Shown in pieces: positions 24,402 through 34,435 of a stretch of 64,000 bases of DNA (positions are counted from its first letter, which is position 1; the number at the start of each line of letters is the position of its first letter). The DNA lies in assembly GCA_019745555.1 (NCBI GenBank), contig JAIESX010000006.1, positions 124,001-188,000 of the forward strand, in the 5' to 3' direction. The stretch is from Burkholderiaceae bacterium. Lineage in GTDB: Bacteria > Pseudomonadota > Gammaproteobacteria > Burkholderiales > Burkholderiaceae_C. Below the pieces are notes generated by a model. That model did no database searches, was not told where the DNA came from, and saw nothing but the letters and a program-made list of their open reading frames with translations. Both the position numbers and the translations under genes were made by a program.

Positions 24402-25445
24402 TCAGGCCACGACGACCGGGGCACCCGTGCCGCGCGCGGCGATGGTGCCGATCTCGTAGACCTGCTCACCCAGGCCGCGCAGGGTCTGGGCCGTGGCCGC
24501 AGCTTCGGCCGCCGGCACCACGACGACCATGCCGATGCCGTTGTTGAAGGTGCGGTTCATCTCGAAATCGTCGATGCCGGCGGTCTTCTGCAGCCAGGCG
24601 AAGAGTTCGGTCTGGGGCCAGCTGCCCTTCTTCAGGTGGGCGGCCGTGCCCTCGGGCAGCACGCGCGGGATGTTCTCCAGCAGGCCGCCGCCGGTGATGT
24701 GGGCCAGGGCCTTGATCGGGTGCTTCTGCAGCGCCGCCAGCACGTTCTTAACGTAGAGGCGGGTGGGTTCCATGACGGCCTGGCGGAAGGGCTTGCCGTC
24801 CAGGGTGGCCGGCAGATGGCCGGCGGCGCGCTCGATGCACTTGCGCACCAGGGAGAAGCCGTTGGAGTGCACGCCGCTGGAGCCTAGGCCCAGCACCACG
24901 TCGCCGGGCTGGACGTTCTGGCCGGTCAGGATCTTCGATTTCTCGACCGCGCCGACGCAGAAGCCAGCCAGGTCGTACTCACCGTCCGGGTACATGCCCG
25001 GCATCTCGGCGGTCTCGCCGCCGATCAGGGCGCAGCCCGAGAGCTCGCAGCCCTTGGCAATCCCGCCGACCACGGCCGCGGCTGTGTCCACGTGCAGCTT
25101 GCCGCAGGCGAAGTAGTCGAGGAAGAACAGGGGCTCGGCACCCTGCACCAGCACGTCGTTGACGCTCATGGCCACCAGGTCGATGCCCACGGTGTCGTGC
25201 ATATTCCACTCGAAGGCCAGCTTGAGCTTGGTACCCACTCCGTCGGTGCCCGAGACCAGTACCGGCTCCTTGTAGCGCTTGGGCACCTCGAACAGGGCAC
25301 CGAAGCCGCCAATGCCGGCCAGCACGCCTTCGCGCATGGTTTTCTTGGCCAGGGGCTTGATGCGCTCGACCAGCGCGTCACCGGCGTCGATGTCGACGCC
25401 GGCGTCTTTGTAGGACAGGGGGGTGGAGGTTTTGGAGGTGCTCAT
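24402..25445 (-). CDS. purM: Phosphoribosylformylglycinamidine cyclo-ligase
   Basis: [78 protein letters not shown]. Confidence 0.96.
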   Translation of the reverse strand: MSTSKTSTPLSYKDAGVDIDAGDALVERIKPLAKKTMREGVLAGIGGFGALFEVPKRYKEPVLVSGTDGVGTKLKLAFEWNMHDTVGIDLVAMSVNDVLVQGAEPLFFLDYFACGKLHVDTAAAVVGGIAKGCELSGCALIGGETAEMPGMYPDGEYDLAGFCVGAVEKSKILTGQNVQPGDVVLGLGSSGVHSNGFSLVRKCIERAAGHLPATLDGKPFRQAVMEPTRLYVKNVLAALQKHPIKALAHITGGGLLENIPRVLPEGTAAHLKKGSWPQTELFAWLQKTAGIDDFEMNRTFNNGIGMVVVVPAAEAAATAQTLRGLGEQVYEIGTIAARGTGAPVVVA

Positions 25446-25539
25446 GGGGTGGGCGGTCGCGGCGCGAAACGCCGGGGCCGATAGAATTTGGGCTGATTTT
25501 AAGGGTTCACCCGGACCCTTGCCGCCATCCTGCTGATCC

Positions 25540-26622
25540 ATGCCCCTGTCCACCCCCCAAAAAAGCGCCCTGGCCTGGTCGGCGGTCGCCCTGCTGCTGG
25601 TGCTGGCCCTGTGGCTGCTGGGCCCGGTACTCACGCCCTTCGTCGTGGCGGCCGTGCTGGCCTATGTGCTGACACCGCTGGTGGACCGGCTCGATGCGCT
25701 GGCCCGGGGTCGCATGCCGCGCGTGCTGGCGGTGCTGGTCGTGGAGCTGCTCTTTATCCTGGCCGTGCTGGGCCTGATGCTGCTGCTCGTGCCCGTGCTC
25801 ACGCGCGAATGGCCGCTGCTGCGCGAGCAGGTGCCGCAGCTGCTGGACCGGCTCAATGCCGGCGTGCAGCCTCTGCTGGCCGAGCTGGGTCTCAAGCTCG
25901 CCTTCGACACGGCCAGTCTCAAGCCGGCGCTCATGAAATACCTCAATGCCAATATGGAGGAGGCCCTGGGCTCGCTGCTGGCTTCGCTCAAGATCGGCGG
26001 CAGCGTGGCGCTGACCGTGCTGGGTAACCTGATCCTGATTCCCGTGGCCCTGTTCTACCTGCTGCTGGACTGGAAGCAGCTCGTGCGGCGCCTGCTGGAA
26101 CTCGTGCCGCAGCGTCTGCGTGGCAGCTACGACAGCTTTGTGGCCGAGGCCGACGAGGTGCTGGGCCAATACCTGCGCGGGCAGATGCTGGTGATGCTGA
26201 TCCTGGCGGTCTACTACAGCGTGATGCTGTCCTTCTTCGGTCTGGATCTGGCCCTGCCCATCGGTGTCTTCACGGGGCTGGCCATCTTCGTCCCTTATGT
26301 CGGCTTCGGCGTGGGGTTGGTGCTGGCCGTGCTGGCCGGTCTGCTGGAGTTCAGCGGCGATGGCGGCCTGACCCGTGTGGTCCTGATGGTCGGCGTGGTC
26401 TATGGTCTGGGGCAGCTGCTGGAGAGCTTCTACCTGACCCCGCGCCTGCTGGGCGAGCGCATCGGCCTGCATCCGCTCGCTGTGATCTTCGCCCTGCTGG
26501 CCTTCGGCCAGATCTTCGGCTTCGTCGGCATCCTGGTCGCGCTGCCGGTCAGCGCCGTGCTGCTGGTGGCGGCGCGGCGTCTGCGCCAGCGCTATCTGGC
26601 CAGCAGCGTGTACCGCGCATGA
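25540..26622 (+). CDS. AI-2E family transporter (PerM-like)
   Basis: [32 protein letters not shown]...[23 protein letters not shown]. Confidence 0.88.
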   Translation: MPLSTPQKSALAWSAVALLLVLALWLLGPVLTPFVVAAVLAYVLTPLVDRLDALARGRMPRVLAVLVVELLFILAVLGLMLLLVPVLTREWPLLREQVPQLLDRLNAGVQPLLAELGLKLAFDTASLKPALMKYLNANMEEALGSLLASLKIGGSVALTVLGNLILIPVALFYLLLDWKQLVRRLLELVPQRLRGSYDSFVAEADEVLGQYLRGQMLVMLILAVYYSVMLSFFGLDLALPIGVFTGLAIFVPYVGFGVGLVLAVLAGLLEFSGDGGLTRVVLMVGVVYGLGQLLESFYLTPRLLGERIGLHPLAVIFALLAFGQIFGFVGILVALPVSAVLLVAARRLRQRYLASSVYRA

Positions 26623-27305
26623 AGCAGATCGCGCTGGACATCGGGCTGGGCAGCGGCCCGACCCTGGCCAATTTCATGGCGGGCCCCAACGAGGCCGTGC
26701 TGCAGCACCTGCGTCTCTGGGTGGGTGACGGCTCCAGCGCCGCGCTGCGCTCGCCCGTGCCGACCTACCTTTGGGGGCCCTCGGGCAGCGGCAAGACCCA
26801 TCTGCTCAAGGCTGTGCGTGAAGCCCTGCGCGAGCAGGGGGCCGTGGTGGGCTGGCTCGATGCCTCGGTGACCGAGCCGCCGCCCTTTGACGAGCGCTGG
26901 GCCGCTGTCTTGATGGACGATGTGCAGCATTACACCGCGGTGCAGCAGCATGCGGCCTTCAACTGGTTCGTCCATGCCCAGACCGGTCACCAGTGGGTGC
27001 TGGCGGCGGGCGAACTCGCGCCCGCGGGCCTCAAGCTGCGCGAAGACCTGCGCACGCGCCTGGGCTGGGGCCATGTCTACGGTCTGCAGGTGCTGAGCGA
27101 GACCGAGCGCCGCGCCGTGCTGCGCCGCGCTGCCGACGCGCGCGGCGTCTTCCTCAGCGACGAGGTCATGGACTTCATGCTGACGCGCTTTTCCCGCGAT
27201 CTGGGCAGCCTGATGCAGCTGCTCGAACACCTCGACGGCTACGCCCTGCAGACCCAGCGTGCCATCACCATTCCGCTGATCAAGGCGATGCTGCAAGAGA
27301 TATGA
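26619..27305 (+). CDS. hda: DnaA regulatory inactivator Hda
   Basis: [34 protein letters not shown]...YLWGPSGSGKTHLLKAVREAL; truncated DnaA-like AAA+ domain. Confidence 0.9.
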   Translation: MKQIALDIGLGSGPTLANFMAGPNEAVLQHLRLWVGDGSSAALRSPVPTYLWGPSGSGKTHLLKAVREALREQGAVVGWLDASVTEPPPFDERWAAVLMDDVQHYTAVQQHAAFNWFVHAQTGHQWVLAAGELAPAGLKLREDLRTRLGWGHVYGLQVLSETERRAVLRRAADARGVFLSDEVMDFMLTRFSRDLGSLMQLLEHLDGYALQTQRAITIPLIKAMLQEI

Positions 27306-27997
27306 CCGACAAGAAAAAGCTGGCGCTGTTCGACCTCGACCACACGCTGCTGCCCATCGACTCCGATTATTCCTGGGGTCAGTTCACGATCACCATCGGC
27401 TGGACCGATCCGGTGGAATTCGCGCGCCGCAACGACGAGTTCTACGCCCATTACCAGGCCGGCACGCTGGATGTGCACGATTACGTGCGCTTTGCCACCG
27501 AGGCCGCACGCTTGCGCGGACCGCAGCAGGCGCAGGCAGCGCGTGAGCGCTTCTTGGCGGAAGTGATCGATCCGGCCATCCGGCCGCAGGCGCTGGAGCT
27601 GGTGCGCAGCCATCAGCAGGCCGGCGACGAGGTGCTGATCATCACGGCCACCAACGAGTTCGTGACCCGTCCGATCGCCGATCGCTTTGGCGTGGACCAG
27701 CTGATCGCGGTCGAACTCGAGCGTGATGCTGCCGGCTGGATCACGGGCGAGATCAAGGGCATGCCATCCTTTCGCGAGGGCAAGGTGCGTCGCTTCCAGG
27801 ACTGGCTCACGGGTCGCGGGCTGGCGCGCGAGCAGGTCCACGTCACCTTTTACACGGACTCCACCAATGACCTGCCGCTGATGGACAATGCGGACCATCC
27901 GGTGGCGACCAACCCCGACGAACGCCTGCGCGCCCTGGCCCGTGAACGGGGCTGGCGCATACTCGATCTGTTTCAGTCAGCCGGGACAGCGTCGTAG
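27302..27997 (+). CDS. HAD family hydrolase (HAD-IB subfamily)
   Basis: LALFDLDHTLLPIDSDYSWGQF...FYTDSTNDLPLMDNADHPVATNPDERLRALARERGW. Confidence 0.9.
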   Translation: MTDKKKLALFDLDHTLLPIDSDYSWGQFTITIGWTDPVEFARRNDEFYAHYQAGTLDVHDYVRFATEAARLRGPQQAQAARERFLAEVIDPAIRPQALELVRSHQQAGDEVLIITATNEFVTRPIADRFGVDQLIAVELERDAAGWITGEIKGMPSFREGKVRRFQDWLTGRGLAREQVHVTFYTDSTNDLPLMDNADHPVATNPDERLRALARERGWRILDLFQSAGTAS

Positions 27998-28007
27998 ACG
28001 CTGTCCC
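27983..28007. repeat. 11-bp-stem perfect hairpin with the HAD stop codon in its loop
   Basis: GGGACAGCGTC-GTA-GACGCTGTCCC; TAG at 27995-27997; no T-tract. Confidence 0.7.
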
Positions 28008-28021
28008 CCAATCCATCACCC

Positions 28022-29560
28022 ATGATCAAGAAAATCATCGACAAGCTGCTCGGCAAGCGCAGCACCCCGCCGACCTTCGGCAAGCGCCGCGAGATCGGCG
28101 CCGCCGAACACGGCATCGATCCCTCGCTGGTGGACAAGCGCGCCGTCGACGTGGTGCAGACCCTGCAGGACGCGGGCTACGAGGCCTATATCGTGGGCGG
28201 CGCCGTGCGCGACCTGCTGCTGGGCCTGCGACCCAAGGATTTCGACGTGGCCACCGACGCCACACCCGAGCAGGTCAAGAGCCTGTTCCGCCGCGCCTTC
28301 ATCATCGGGCGGCGCTTTCGCATCGTGCACGTGGTCTACGGCCGCGGGCGCGAGCACGAGGTGATCGAGGTCTCGACCTTTCGGGCCTACATGGACCATG
28401 CCGCGGCCGAGCAGGTGGCCGGCAATGAGCGCACCAGCAAGAGCGAGCTCGCCGGCATGAAACATGCCGTGGACTCCAGCGGTCGTGTGTTGCGCGACAA
28501 CGTCTGGGGGCCGCAGGACGAGGACGCAGCGCGACGCGACTTCACGGTCAACGCCATGTACTACGACCCCGAGACCCAGGTCGTGGTCGACTACCACGGC
28601 GGTTTCAAGGATGCGGGCAAGCGCGTGCTGCGCATGATCGGCGATCCGGCCACACGTTACCGCGAAGACCCGGTGCGCATCATCCGTGCCGTGCGTTTCG
28701 CGGCCAAGCTCAGCGGCCTGGGTTTCAAGCTGGAGACGCAGACCGCCAAACCGCTCAAGGAGTCGAAAGCCCTGCTGGCCGACGTGCCGCAGAGCCGGCT
28801 GTTTGACGAGATGCTCAAGCTGCTGCAGACCGGCCATGCCCTGGCCACGATCGTGCAGCTCAGGAAGCTGGGCCTGGCGCGTGGCATCTACCCGCTGCTG
28901 GACCTGGTGGTCGAGCGGGCTGACGAGCCCTTCGTCAAGGCGGCGCTCGAAGATACCGATCGCCGTGTTGGCGAGGGCAAGCCGGTCGCCCCCAGCTTTC
29001 TGCTGGCCTGCGTGCTCTGGTCCGATGTGCGCGAGGGCTGGGCCCAGCGGCAGAAGAAACAGCACGCCCACCCGGCGCTGCAGGATGCGATCGACGATGT
29101 CTTCAATGCCCGCATCGGTGACGTCTCGGGCCGCGGCAAGCTGGCCGCGGACATGCGCGAGATCTGGATGATGCAGCCGCGTTTCGAGAAACGTGTGGGC
29201 AACACGCCTTTCGGGCTGGTTGAGCAGCCGCGTTTCCGTGCCGGTTTCGACTTCATGCGCTTGCGGGCCGATACCGGCGAAATCGACGAGGTGCTGGCCG
29301 ACTGGTGGGAAGACTTCAGCCTGGCCAACGATGAGCTGCGCCAGGACATGCTGGACCAGGTACGCGAGGAGCAGGCCCGCCAGCGTGCGAAGACACCGCG
29401 CACGCCTCGGGCCGAGCGGGGCACGACCACGGCACCGGCGCGCGCCGAGGAGGGCGCCGCACCGGTCACCGAGGACGGAGCCGCGCCGAAGAAGCGCCGC
29501 CGCCGTCGTCGGTCCGGTGCTCGCAAATCCGGTGACGCGGCGCCGGATGCCCAGGATTGA
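28022..29560 (+). CDS. pcnB: Poly(A) polymerase PcnB
   Basis: GYEAYIVGGAVRDLLLGLRPKDFDVATDATPEQVKSLFRRAFIIGRRFRIVHV; basic C-terminal tail KKRRRRRRSGARKSG. Confidence 0.93.
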   Translation: MIKKIIDKLLGKRSTPPTFGKRREIGAAEHGIDPSLVDKRAVDVVQTLQDAGYEAYIVGGAVRDLLLGLRPKDFDVATDATPEQVKSLFRRAFIIGRRFRIVHVVYGRGREHEVIEVSTFRAYMDHAAAEQVAGNERTSKSELAGMKHAVDSSGRVLRDNVWGPQDEDAARRDFTVNAMYYDPETQVVVDYHGGFKDAGKRVLRMIGDPATRYREDPVRIIRAVRFAAKLSGLGFKLETQTAKPLKESKALLADVPQSRLFDEMLKLLQTGHALATIVQLRKLGLARGIYPLLDLVVERADEPFVKAALEDTDRRVGEGKPVAPSFLLACVLWSDVREGWAQRQKKQHAHPALQDAIDDVFNARIGDVSGRGKLAADMREIWMMQPRFEKRVGNTPFGLVEQPRFRAGFDFMRLRADTGEIDEVLADWWEDFSLANDELRQDMLDQVREEQARQRAKTPRTPRAERGTTTAPARAEEGAAPVTEDGAAPKKRRRRRRSGARKSGDAAPDAQD

Positions 29561-29562
29561 GC

Positions 29563-30033
29563 ATGACCGCTGCCGCGCCGGTGACGGCCTACGTCGCCCT
29601 CGGCGCCAACCTGGGGGATGCCCGGGCCGCCGTAGGCCAGGCCCTGCGGGATCTCGATGCCTTGCCGCAGACCCGGCTGCTGCGGGCCTCGCCCCTGTAC
29701 CGCAGCGCACCGGTCGAGTCCTCGGGGCCGGACTACATCAATGCCGTGGCCGAACTGCAAACCGCCCTGTCTGCCCATGCCTTGCTCGATGCGCTGCAGG
29801 GGCTGGAGTTGCGCGCCGGGCGTGAGCGCCCCTGGCCCAATGCCCCGCGCACGCTGGATCTCGATCTGCTGCTGTATGGCGACCTGCACCTCGATGATCC
29901 GCGGCTGACCCTGCCGCATCCGCGCATGCGCGAGCGTGCCTTCGTCCTGCGGCCACTGGCCGATATCGCACCGGGGCGGGTCGATGTCCGTGACCTCGAA
30001 CGTGTCTCCGGACAGGTTATCAACCGTCTCTGA
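29563..30033 (+). CDS. folK: 2-amino-4-hydroxy-6-hydroxymethyldihydropteridine pyrophosphokinase
   Basis: AYVALGANLGDARAAVGQALRDLDAL...RPWPNAPRTLDLDLLLYGD...LTLPHPRMRERAFVLRPL. Confidence 0.95.
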   Translation: MTAAAPVTAYVALGANLGDARAAVGQALRDLDALPQTRLLRASPLYRSAPVESSGPDYINAVAELQTALSAHALLDALQGLELRAGRERPWPNAPRTLDLDLLLYGDLHLDDPRLTLPHPRMRERAFVLRPLADIAPGRVDVRDLERVSGQVINRL

Positions 30034-30092
30034 GACGCCTGCTGGCGGCATGGTGTGCACACTAGAATCCTCATAACCTGGAGGGGTATGTG

Positions 30093-31814
30093 ATGAACTT
30101 CAAGAACATGCACGTGGCGACCAAGCTCTGGCTCGGCGTGGCCGTGATCGTGGTCTCGCTCACGGTCCTGATCGCTTTTGCCGGCATCCGGTCGGCCCGG
30201 CTGACGGCCGAGAGCGAAGGCACGCTGCGTGCGCTCAACAGCCGTGTCAATCTGGCGAGCAGCTGGGCCGGCCTGACCGAGGCCAATGCGGCGCGCACCG
30301 TGGCCATGATCATCACCTTCGATCCCGGGGTGGAGGAGCGCATGTCGGCGGACATCAAGGTCACCACGGCGCGCATCTCCAAGGTGCAGCAGTCCATCGA
30401 GGCCATGACGCTGAGCGCCGAGGAGCAGGCGCAGATGGCCAAGATCGCCGGCCTGCGCAAGGCCATGATCGAGGTGCGCAATCAGGCGCAGCAGGCCAAG
30501 AGCGCGGGTGACAGCGAGGGCGCGCAGCGTCTGGTCAACGAGAAGTACACACCCGCCGTCAACGCCTATGTGGCGTCCCTGCGCGAGCTCGTGGAACTCG
30601 AGGAGCGGGCCGAGGCGCAGTACTCGGCGCAGGTCGCCGCCTCGCGCAGTCTCACGATCAAGATCGCCGGCGGTGCCGTGGCGCTGATCCTGCTGGCCAT
30701 CCTGGCGGGTGCGGCGGTGCTGATCCGCTCGATCCGCCAGCCGCTGGAAGAAGCCAACCGGCTGGCCGCGCGCATCGCCGAGGGCGATCTGAGTGCCAGC
30801 ATCGACACCTCGCGTGGCGACGAGTTCGGCGACCTGATGAAGTCGCTCGCGCGCATGAACGCATCGCTCGCGGCCATGGTGCAGCAGGTACGCCAGAGCA
30901 CCGACAGCATTGCCACGGCCAGCGCCGAGATCGCGCACGGCAACCAGGATCTGTCCCAGCGCACCGAGCAGACCTCCAGCGACCTGCAGTCCACGGCCTC
31001 GGCTATGGAAGAGCTGACCAGTACCGTGCAGCACAGCGCCGACAACGCGCGCCAGGCCTCGCAGCTTGCGTCCAGCGCGTCCACCGTGGCGCAGAAGGGC
31101 GGGGCGGTGGTGCAGCAGGTGGTGTCCACCATGGACGAGATCAACGCCAGCAGCCGCAAGATCGCGGACATCATCGGCGTCATCGATGGCATCGCTTTCC
31201 AGACCAATATCCTCGCGCTCAATGCCGCAGTCGAGGCCGCGCGTGCCGGAGAGCAGGGCCGCGGCTTTGCCGTGGTGGCCAGTGAAGTGCGGTCCCTGGC
31301 CGGGTGCAGCGCCGAGGCGGCCAGGGAGATCAAGGCCCTGATCGGCACCTCGGTCGAGAAGGTGGGTGCCGGGACGCAGCTGGTGAGTCAGGCCGGTGAC
31401 ACCATGCACGAGATCGTGCAGTCGGTGCGTCGTGTGGCCGATGTGATCGGCGAGATCACGGCGGCGGCCGGCGAGCAGAGTTCGGGCATTGCCCAGGTCA
31501 ACACATCGATCGCCAACCTGGACCAGATGACGCAGCAGAACGCTGCCCTCGTGGAACAGAGCGCCGCGGCGGCCCAGAGCCTGCGCGAGCAGGCCGACCA
31601 GCTGGCCCGGGCCGTGGCGGTGTTCAAGCTGGCGGCCCAGTCTGCCCAGGCTCCGGCAGCGACCTTGCCGCGCGCGGCGCCATCACCTCACATGCCACCG
31701 CCGGCTCGGCCGGCACCTGCCGCCGCCAAGCCGGCGGGGGTGGCCTTGCCTGCGGCCCGGCCGGCACCCGTTGCCGCCAAGGGTGCCGCAGACAGCGACT
31801 GGGAAAGCTTCTGA
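30093..31814 (+). CDS. Methyl-accepting chemotaxis protein
   Basis: Two TM segments, HAMP, signalling domain [58 protein letters not shown]. Confidence 0.95.
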   Translation: MNFKNMHVATKLWLGVAVIVVSLTVLIAFAGIRSARLTAESEGTLRALNSRVNLASSWAGLTEANAARTVAMIITFDPGVEERMSADIKVTTARISKVQQSIEAMTLSAEEQAQMAKIAGLRKAMIEVRNQAQQAKSAGDSEGAQRLVNEKYTPAVNAYVASLRELVELEERAEAQYSAQVAASRSLTIKIAGGAVALILLAILAGAAVLIRSIRQPLEEANRLAARIAEGDLSASIDTSRGDEFGDLMKSLARMNASLAAMVQQVRQSTDSIATASAEIAHGNQDLSQRTEQTSSDLQSTASAMEELTSTVQHSADNARQASQLASSASTVAQKGGAVVQQVVSTMDEINASSRKIADIIGVIDGIAFQTNILALNAAVEAARAGEQGRGFAVVASEVRSLAGCSAEAAREIKALIGTSVEKVGAGTQLVSQAGDTMHEIVQSVRRVADVIGEITAAAGEQSSGIAQVNTSIANLDQMTQQNAALVEQSAAAAQSLREQADQLARAVAVFKLAAQSAQAPAATLPRAAPSPHMPPPARPAPAAAKPAGVALPAARPAPVAAKGAADSDWESF

Positions 31815-31841
31815 ACCGCTGGGTGCTCAGCCCATAGAAAG

Positions 31842-31870
31842 GAACAGGGCCTGCGCGGCAGGCCCTGTTC
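31842..31870. terminator. Strong hairpin between convergent MCP and RidA genes
   Basis: GAACAGGGCCTG-CGCGG-CAGGCCCTGTTC (12-bp arms). Confidence 0.7.
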
Positions 31871-31874
31871 ATGC

Positions 31875-32330
31875 TCAGGCGATTTCGGCGATCAGCTCGA
31901 TCTCCACGCAGGCGCCGAGGGGAATCTGGGCCACGCCAAAGGCGCTGCGGGCATGGGCGCCCTTGTCGCCAAAGACCTGGGCCAGCAGTTCACTGGCACC
32001 GTTGGTGACCAGGTGCTGCTCGGTGAAATCAGGCGTGGAGTTCACGAGCGACATCACCTTGACGATGCGCCGCACACGGTTGAGATCGCCCACGGCGGCC
32101 TGCAGCGTGCCCATCAGGTCGATGGCGATGGCGCGTGCGGCGGCCTTGCCCTCTTCCGTGCCCATGTTCCTGCCAAGCTGACCGACCCAGGGTTTGCCAT
32201 CCTTTTTGGCGATATGGCCGCTGAGAAAGACCAGATTGCCGGTCTGCATGAAAGGCAGGTAGGCCGCGGCCGGCGTGGCCACGGGGGGCAGGGTGATACC
32301 GAGCTGTTTGAGTGTCTCTTGGATATTCAT
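31875..32330 (-). CDS. RidA (YjgF) family protein
   Basis: MNIQETLKQLGITLPPVATPAAAYLPFMQTGNLVFLSGHIAKKDGKP...RRIVKVMSLVNSTPDFTEQHLVTNGASELLAQVFGDKGAHARSAFGVAQIPLGACVEIELI. Confidence 0.93.
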   Translation of the reverse strand: MNIQETLKQLGITLPPVATPAAAYLPFMQTGNLVFLSGHIAKKDGKPWVGQLGRNMGTEEGKAAARAIAIDLMGTLQAAVGDLNRVRRIVKVMSLVNSTPDFTEQHLVTNGASELLAQVFGDKGAHARSAFGVAQIPLGACVEIELIAEIA

Positions 32331-32413
32331 GGGGACTCCGTAGGGTTGCGGACTGCAGAACGCCCGATTGTCGGGTATTGTTGTCGACGCACCGTGTTTC
32401 GCCGCCTGTCTTC

Positions 32414-34435
32414 ATGAAGAATCCCTTTGCCCAACTGCCGCGTGACAGCCGCGACACCCTGTTCCTGCTGGCGGTGATCGCCTGGGTGCTGCTGCCGCAG
32501 ACGGCGCATCTGCCCTGGTGGTGCACGGCGCTGGCCGCGGGGATGCTGGCCTGGCGCGGCTGGCTGGCCTTCAGCCTGCGACCGCTGCCCGGACGCTGGT
32601 GGCTGCTCGCCGCGCTGGTGCTTACGATGGCGGCCACCTGGGCCACACACCGAACGCTGCTGGGGCGGGATGCCGGCGTGACGCTGATCGTGGTGCTGCT
32701 GGCGCTCAAGACGCTGGAGCTGCGCGCGCGTCGCGACGCCTTCGTGGTCTTCTTTCTCGGCTTCTTCACGATGCTGACGAACTTCTTCTACTCGCAGTCC
32801 CTGCTCACTGCTGCAGCCATGCTGCTGGGGCTCATGGGCCTGCTCACCGCCCTCGTCAACAGCCACATGCCGGCGGGTCGCCCCTCGCTCTGGCAGTCGG
32901 CCCGTCTGGCCACGCGCATGACCCTGCTGGGTGCGCCCATCATGGTTCTGCTCTTCGTGCTCTTTCCCCGCATGGCGCCGCTGTGGGGCATGCCGGGCGA
33001 TGCCATGAGCGGGCGCAGCGGCCTGTCCGGCCGCATGGAGGTGGGGCAGATCACCAGTCTGGCGCTGGACGACAGCATCGCCCTGCGGGTGCGCTTCGAG
33101 GGCGAGCTGCCGCCGCAGGGCCAGCTCTACTTCCGCGGTCCCGTGCTGTCCACCTTCGACGGGCGCGAGTGGGTGCCGCTGCAGCCCACCTTCCAGGTGA
33201 AGGACCGCCCCCGCGCCGACCTGCAGGTCAGCGGTCCGTCCGTGCGCTACGAGATGACGCTGGAGCCGCACCGGCGGCCCTGGCTGCTCACGCTGGATGC
33301 CACGGCCAGCCCGCCCGAACTGCCGGGCGAGCTCGAGCCGCACATGAGCGAAGAGCTGCAGTGGCGGTCCAGCGCTGCGGTCAACGACCTGTTGCGCTAC
33401 CGCGCCGAGGCGCACACCAGCTATCGCCACGGCCCGCAGCGCATGATGGCGGGCCTGAGCGACTACCTGGTGCTGCCGCCGGGCTACAACCCCCGGACCT
33501 TGCAGTGGGCCGCCGATCTGCAGCGCGAGACGGGTGGCGATCCGGTGGCCCTGATCGAGCGTGTGCTCGCGCAGCTGCGCACCGGCGGGTATACCTACAC
33601 GCTCGAACCCGATCAGTACGGCCAGCACACGGCCGACGAGTTCTGGTTCGACCGCAAGGCCGGTTTCTGCGAGCACATGGCCTCGGCCTTCGCCGTGCTC
33701 ATGCGCGCGGCCGGCATCCCGGCGCGCATCGTGACCGGCTACCAGGGCGGGCAGCTCAATGCGGTCGACAACTACTGGGTGGTGCGCCAGAGCGATGCCC
33801 ACGCCTGGACCGAGGTCTGGCTGGCCGGGCAGGGCTGGGTGCGGGTGGATCCCACGGCCTCGGTCATGCCCGGGCGCATCGGGTCCTTGCAGCGCCTGCT
33901 CGCACCGCGCAGCGCCGTGGCGACCGCCGTTGCCACGGCGATGGGCACTGTGATCAGTCCTACCTTCGTGCAAAGCGTGCGCGCCGTCTGGGATGCCGTC
34001 AACAACGCCTGGAACCAGCGCATCCTGAACTACACCCAGAACCGGCAGCTCGACCTGCTGCGGGCCCTGGGCTTCGAGGCCCCGAGCTGGGAAGACCTGG
34101 GCTATCTGCTGCTGGGAGCGCTGGTACTCGCCAGCCTGGCTGGGGCGGCCTGGACACGCTGGGAGCGTAGCCGACGAGATCCCTGGCTGCGTCTGCTCGA
34201 TCTGGTGCGCCAGCGCCTGCAGGGCGAAGGCCTGCAGCCCGGTGCGGCGGCCACGCCACGCGAGCTGGCCCGCCTGCTGGCCTTGCGGCACGATCCAGCG
34301 GACAATCGGGTGCAGGCCATTCAGGCATGGCTGCGCCGTTTCGAGGTGCTGCGCTATGCGCCGGCCGGTGCGAGACCCGGTGCCGATCTGGCAACCTTGC
34401 GACGCGAATGGAATGAATTGAGCTGGCCCTCGTGA
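32414..34435 (+). CDS. Transglutaminase TgpA-like membrane protein (DUF3488/DUF4129)
   Basis: N-terminal multi-TM region, then FWFDRKAGFCEHMASAFAVLMRAAGIPARIVTGYQGGQLNAVDNYWVVRQSDAHAWTEVWL. Confidence 0.92.
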   Translation: MKNPFAQLPRDSRDTLFLLAVIAWVLLPQTAHLPWWCTALAAGMLAWRGWLAFSLRPLPGRWWLLAALVLTMAATWATHRTLLGRDAGVTLIVVLLALKTLELRARRDAFVVFFLGFFTMLTNFFYSQSLLTAAAMLLGLMGLLTALVNSHMPAGRPSLWQSARLATRMTLLGAPIMVLLFVLFPRMAPLWGMPGDAMSGRSGLSGRMEVGQITSLALDDSIALRVRFEGELPPQGQLYFRGPVLSTFDGREWVPLQPTFQVKDRPRADLQVSGPSVRYEMTLEPHRRPWLLTLDATASPPELPGELEPHMSEELQWRSSAAVNDLLRYRAEAHTSYRHGPQRMMAGLSDYLVLPPGYNPRTLQWAADLQRETGGDPVALIERVLAQLRTGGYTYTLEPDQYGQHTADEFWFDRKAGFCEHMASAFAVLMRAAGIPARIVTGYQGGQLNAVDNYWVVRQSDAHAWTEVWLAGQGWVRVDPTASVMPGRIGSLQRLLAPRSAVATAVATAMGTVISPTFVQSVRAVWDAVNNAWNQRILNYTQNRQLDLLRALGFEAPSWEDLGYLLLGALVLASLAGAAWTRWERSRRDPWLRLLDLVRQRLQGEGLQPGAAATPRELARLLALRHDPADNRVQAIQAWLRRFEVLRYAPAGARPGADLATLRREWNELSWPS

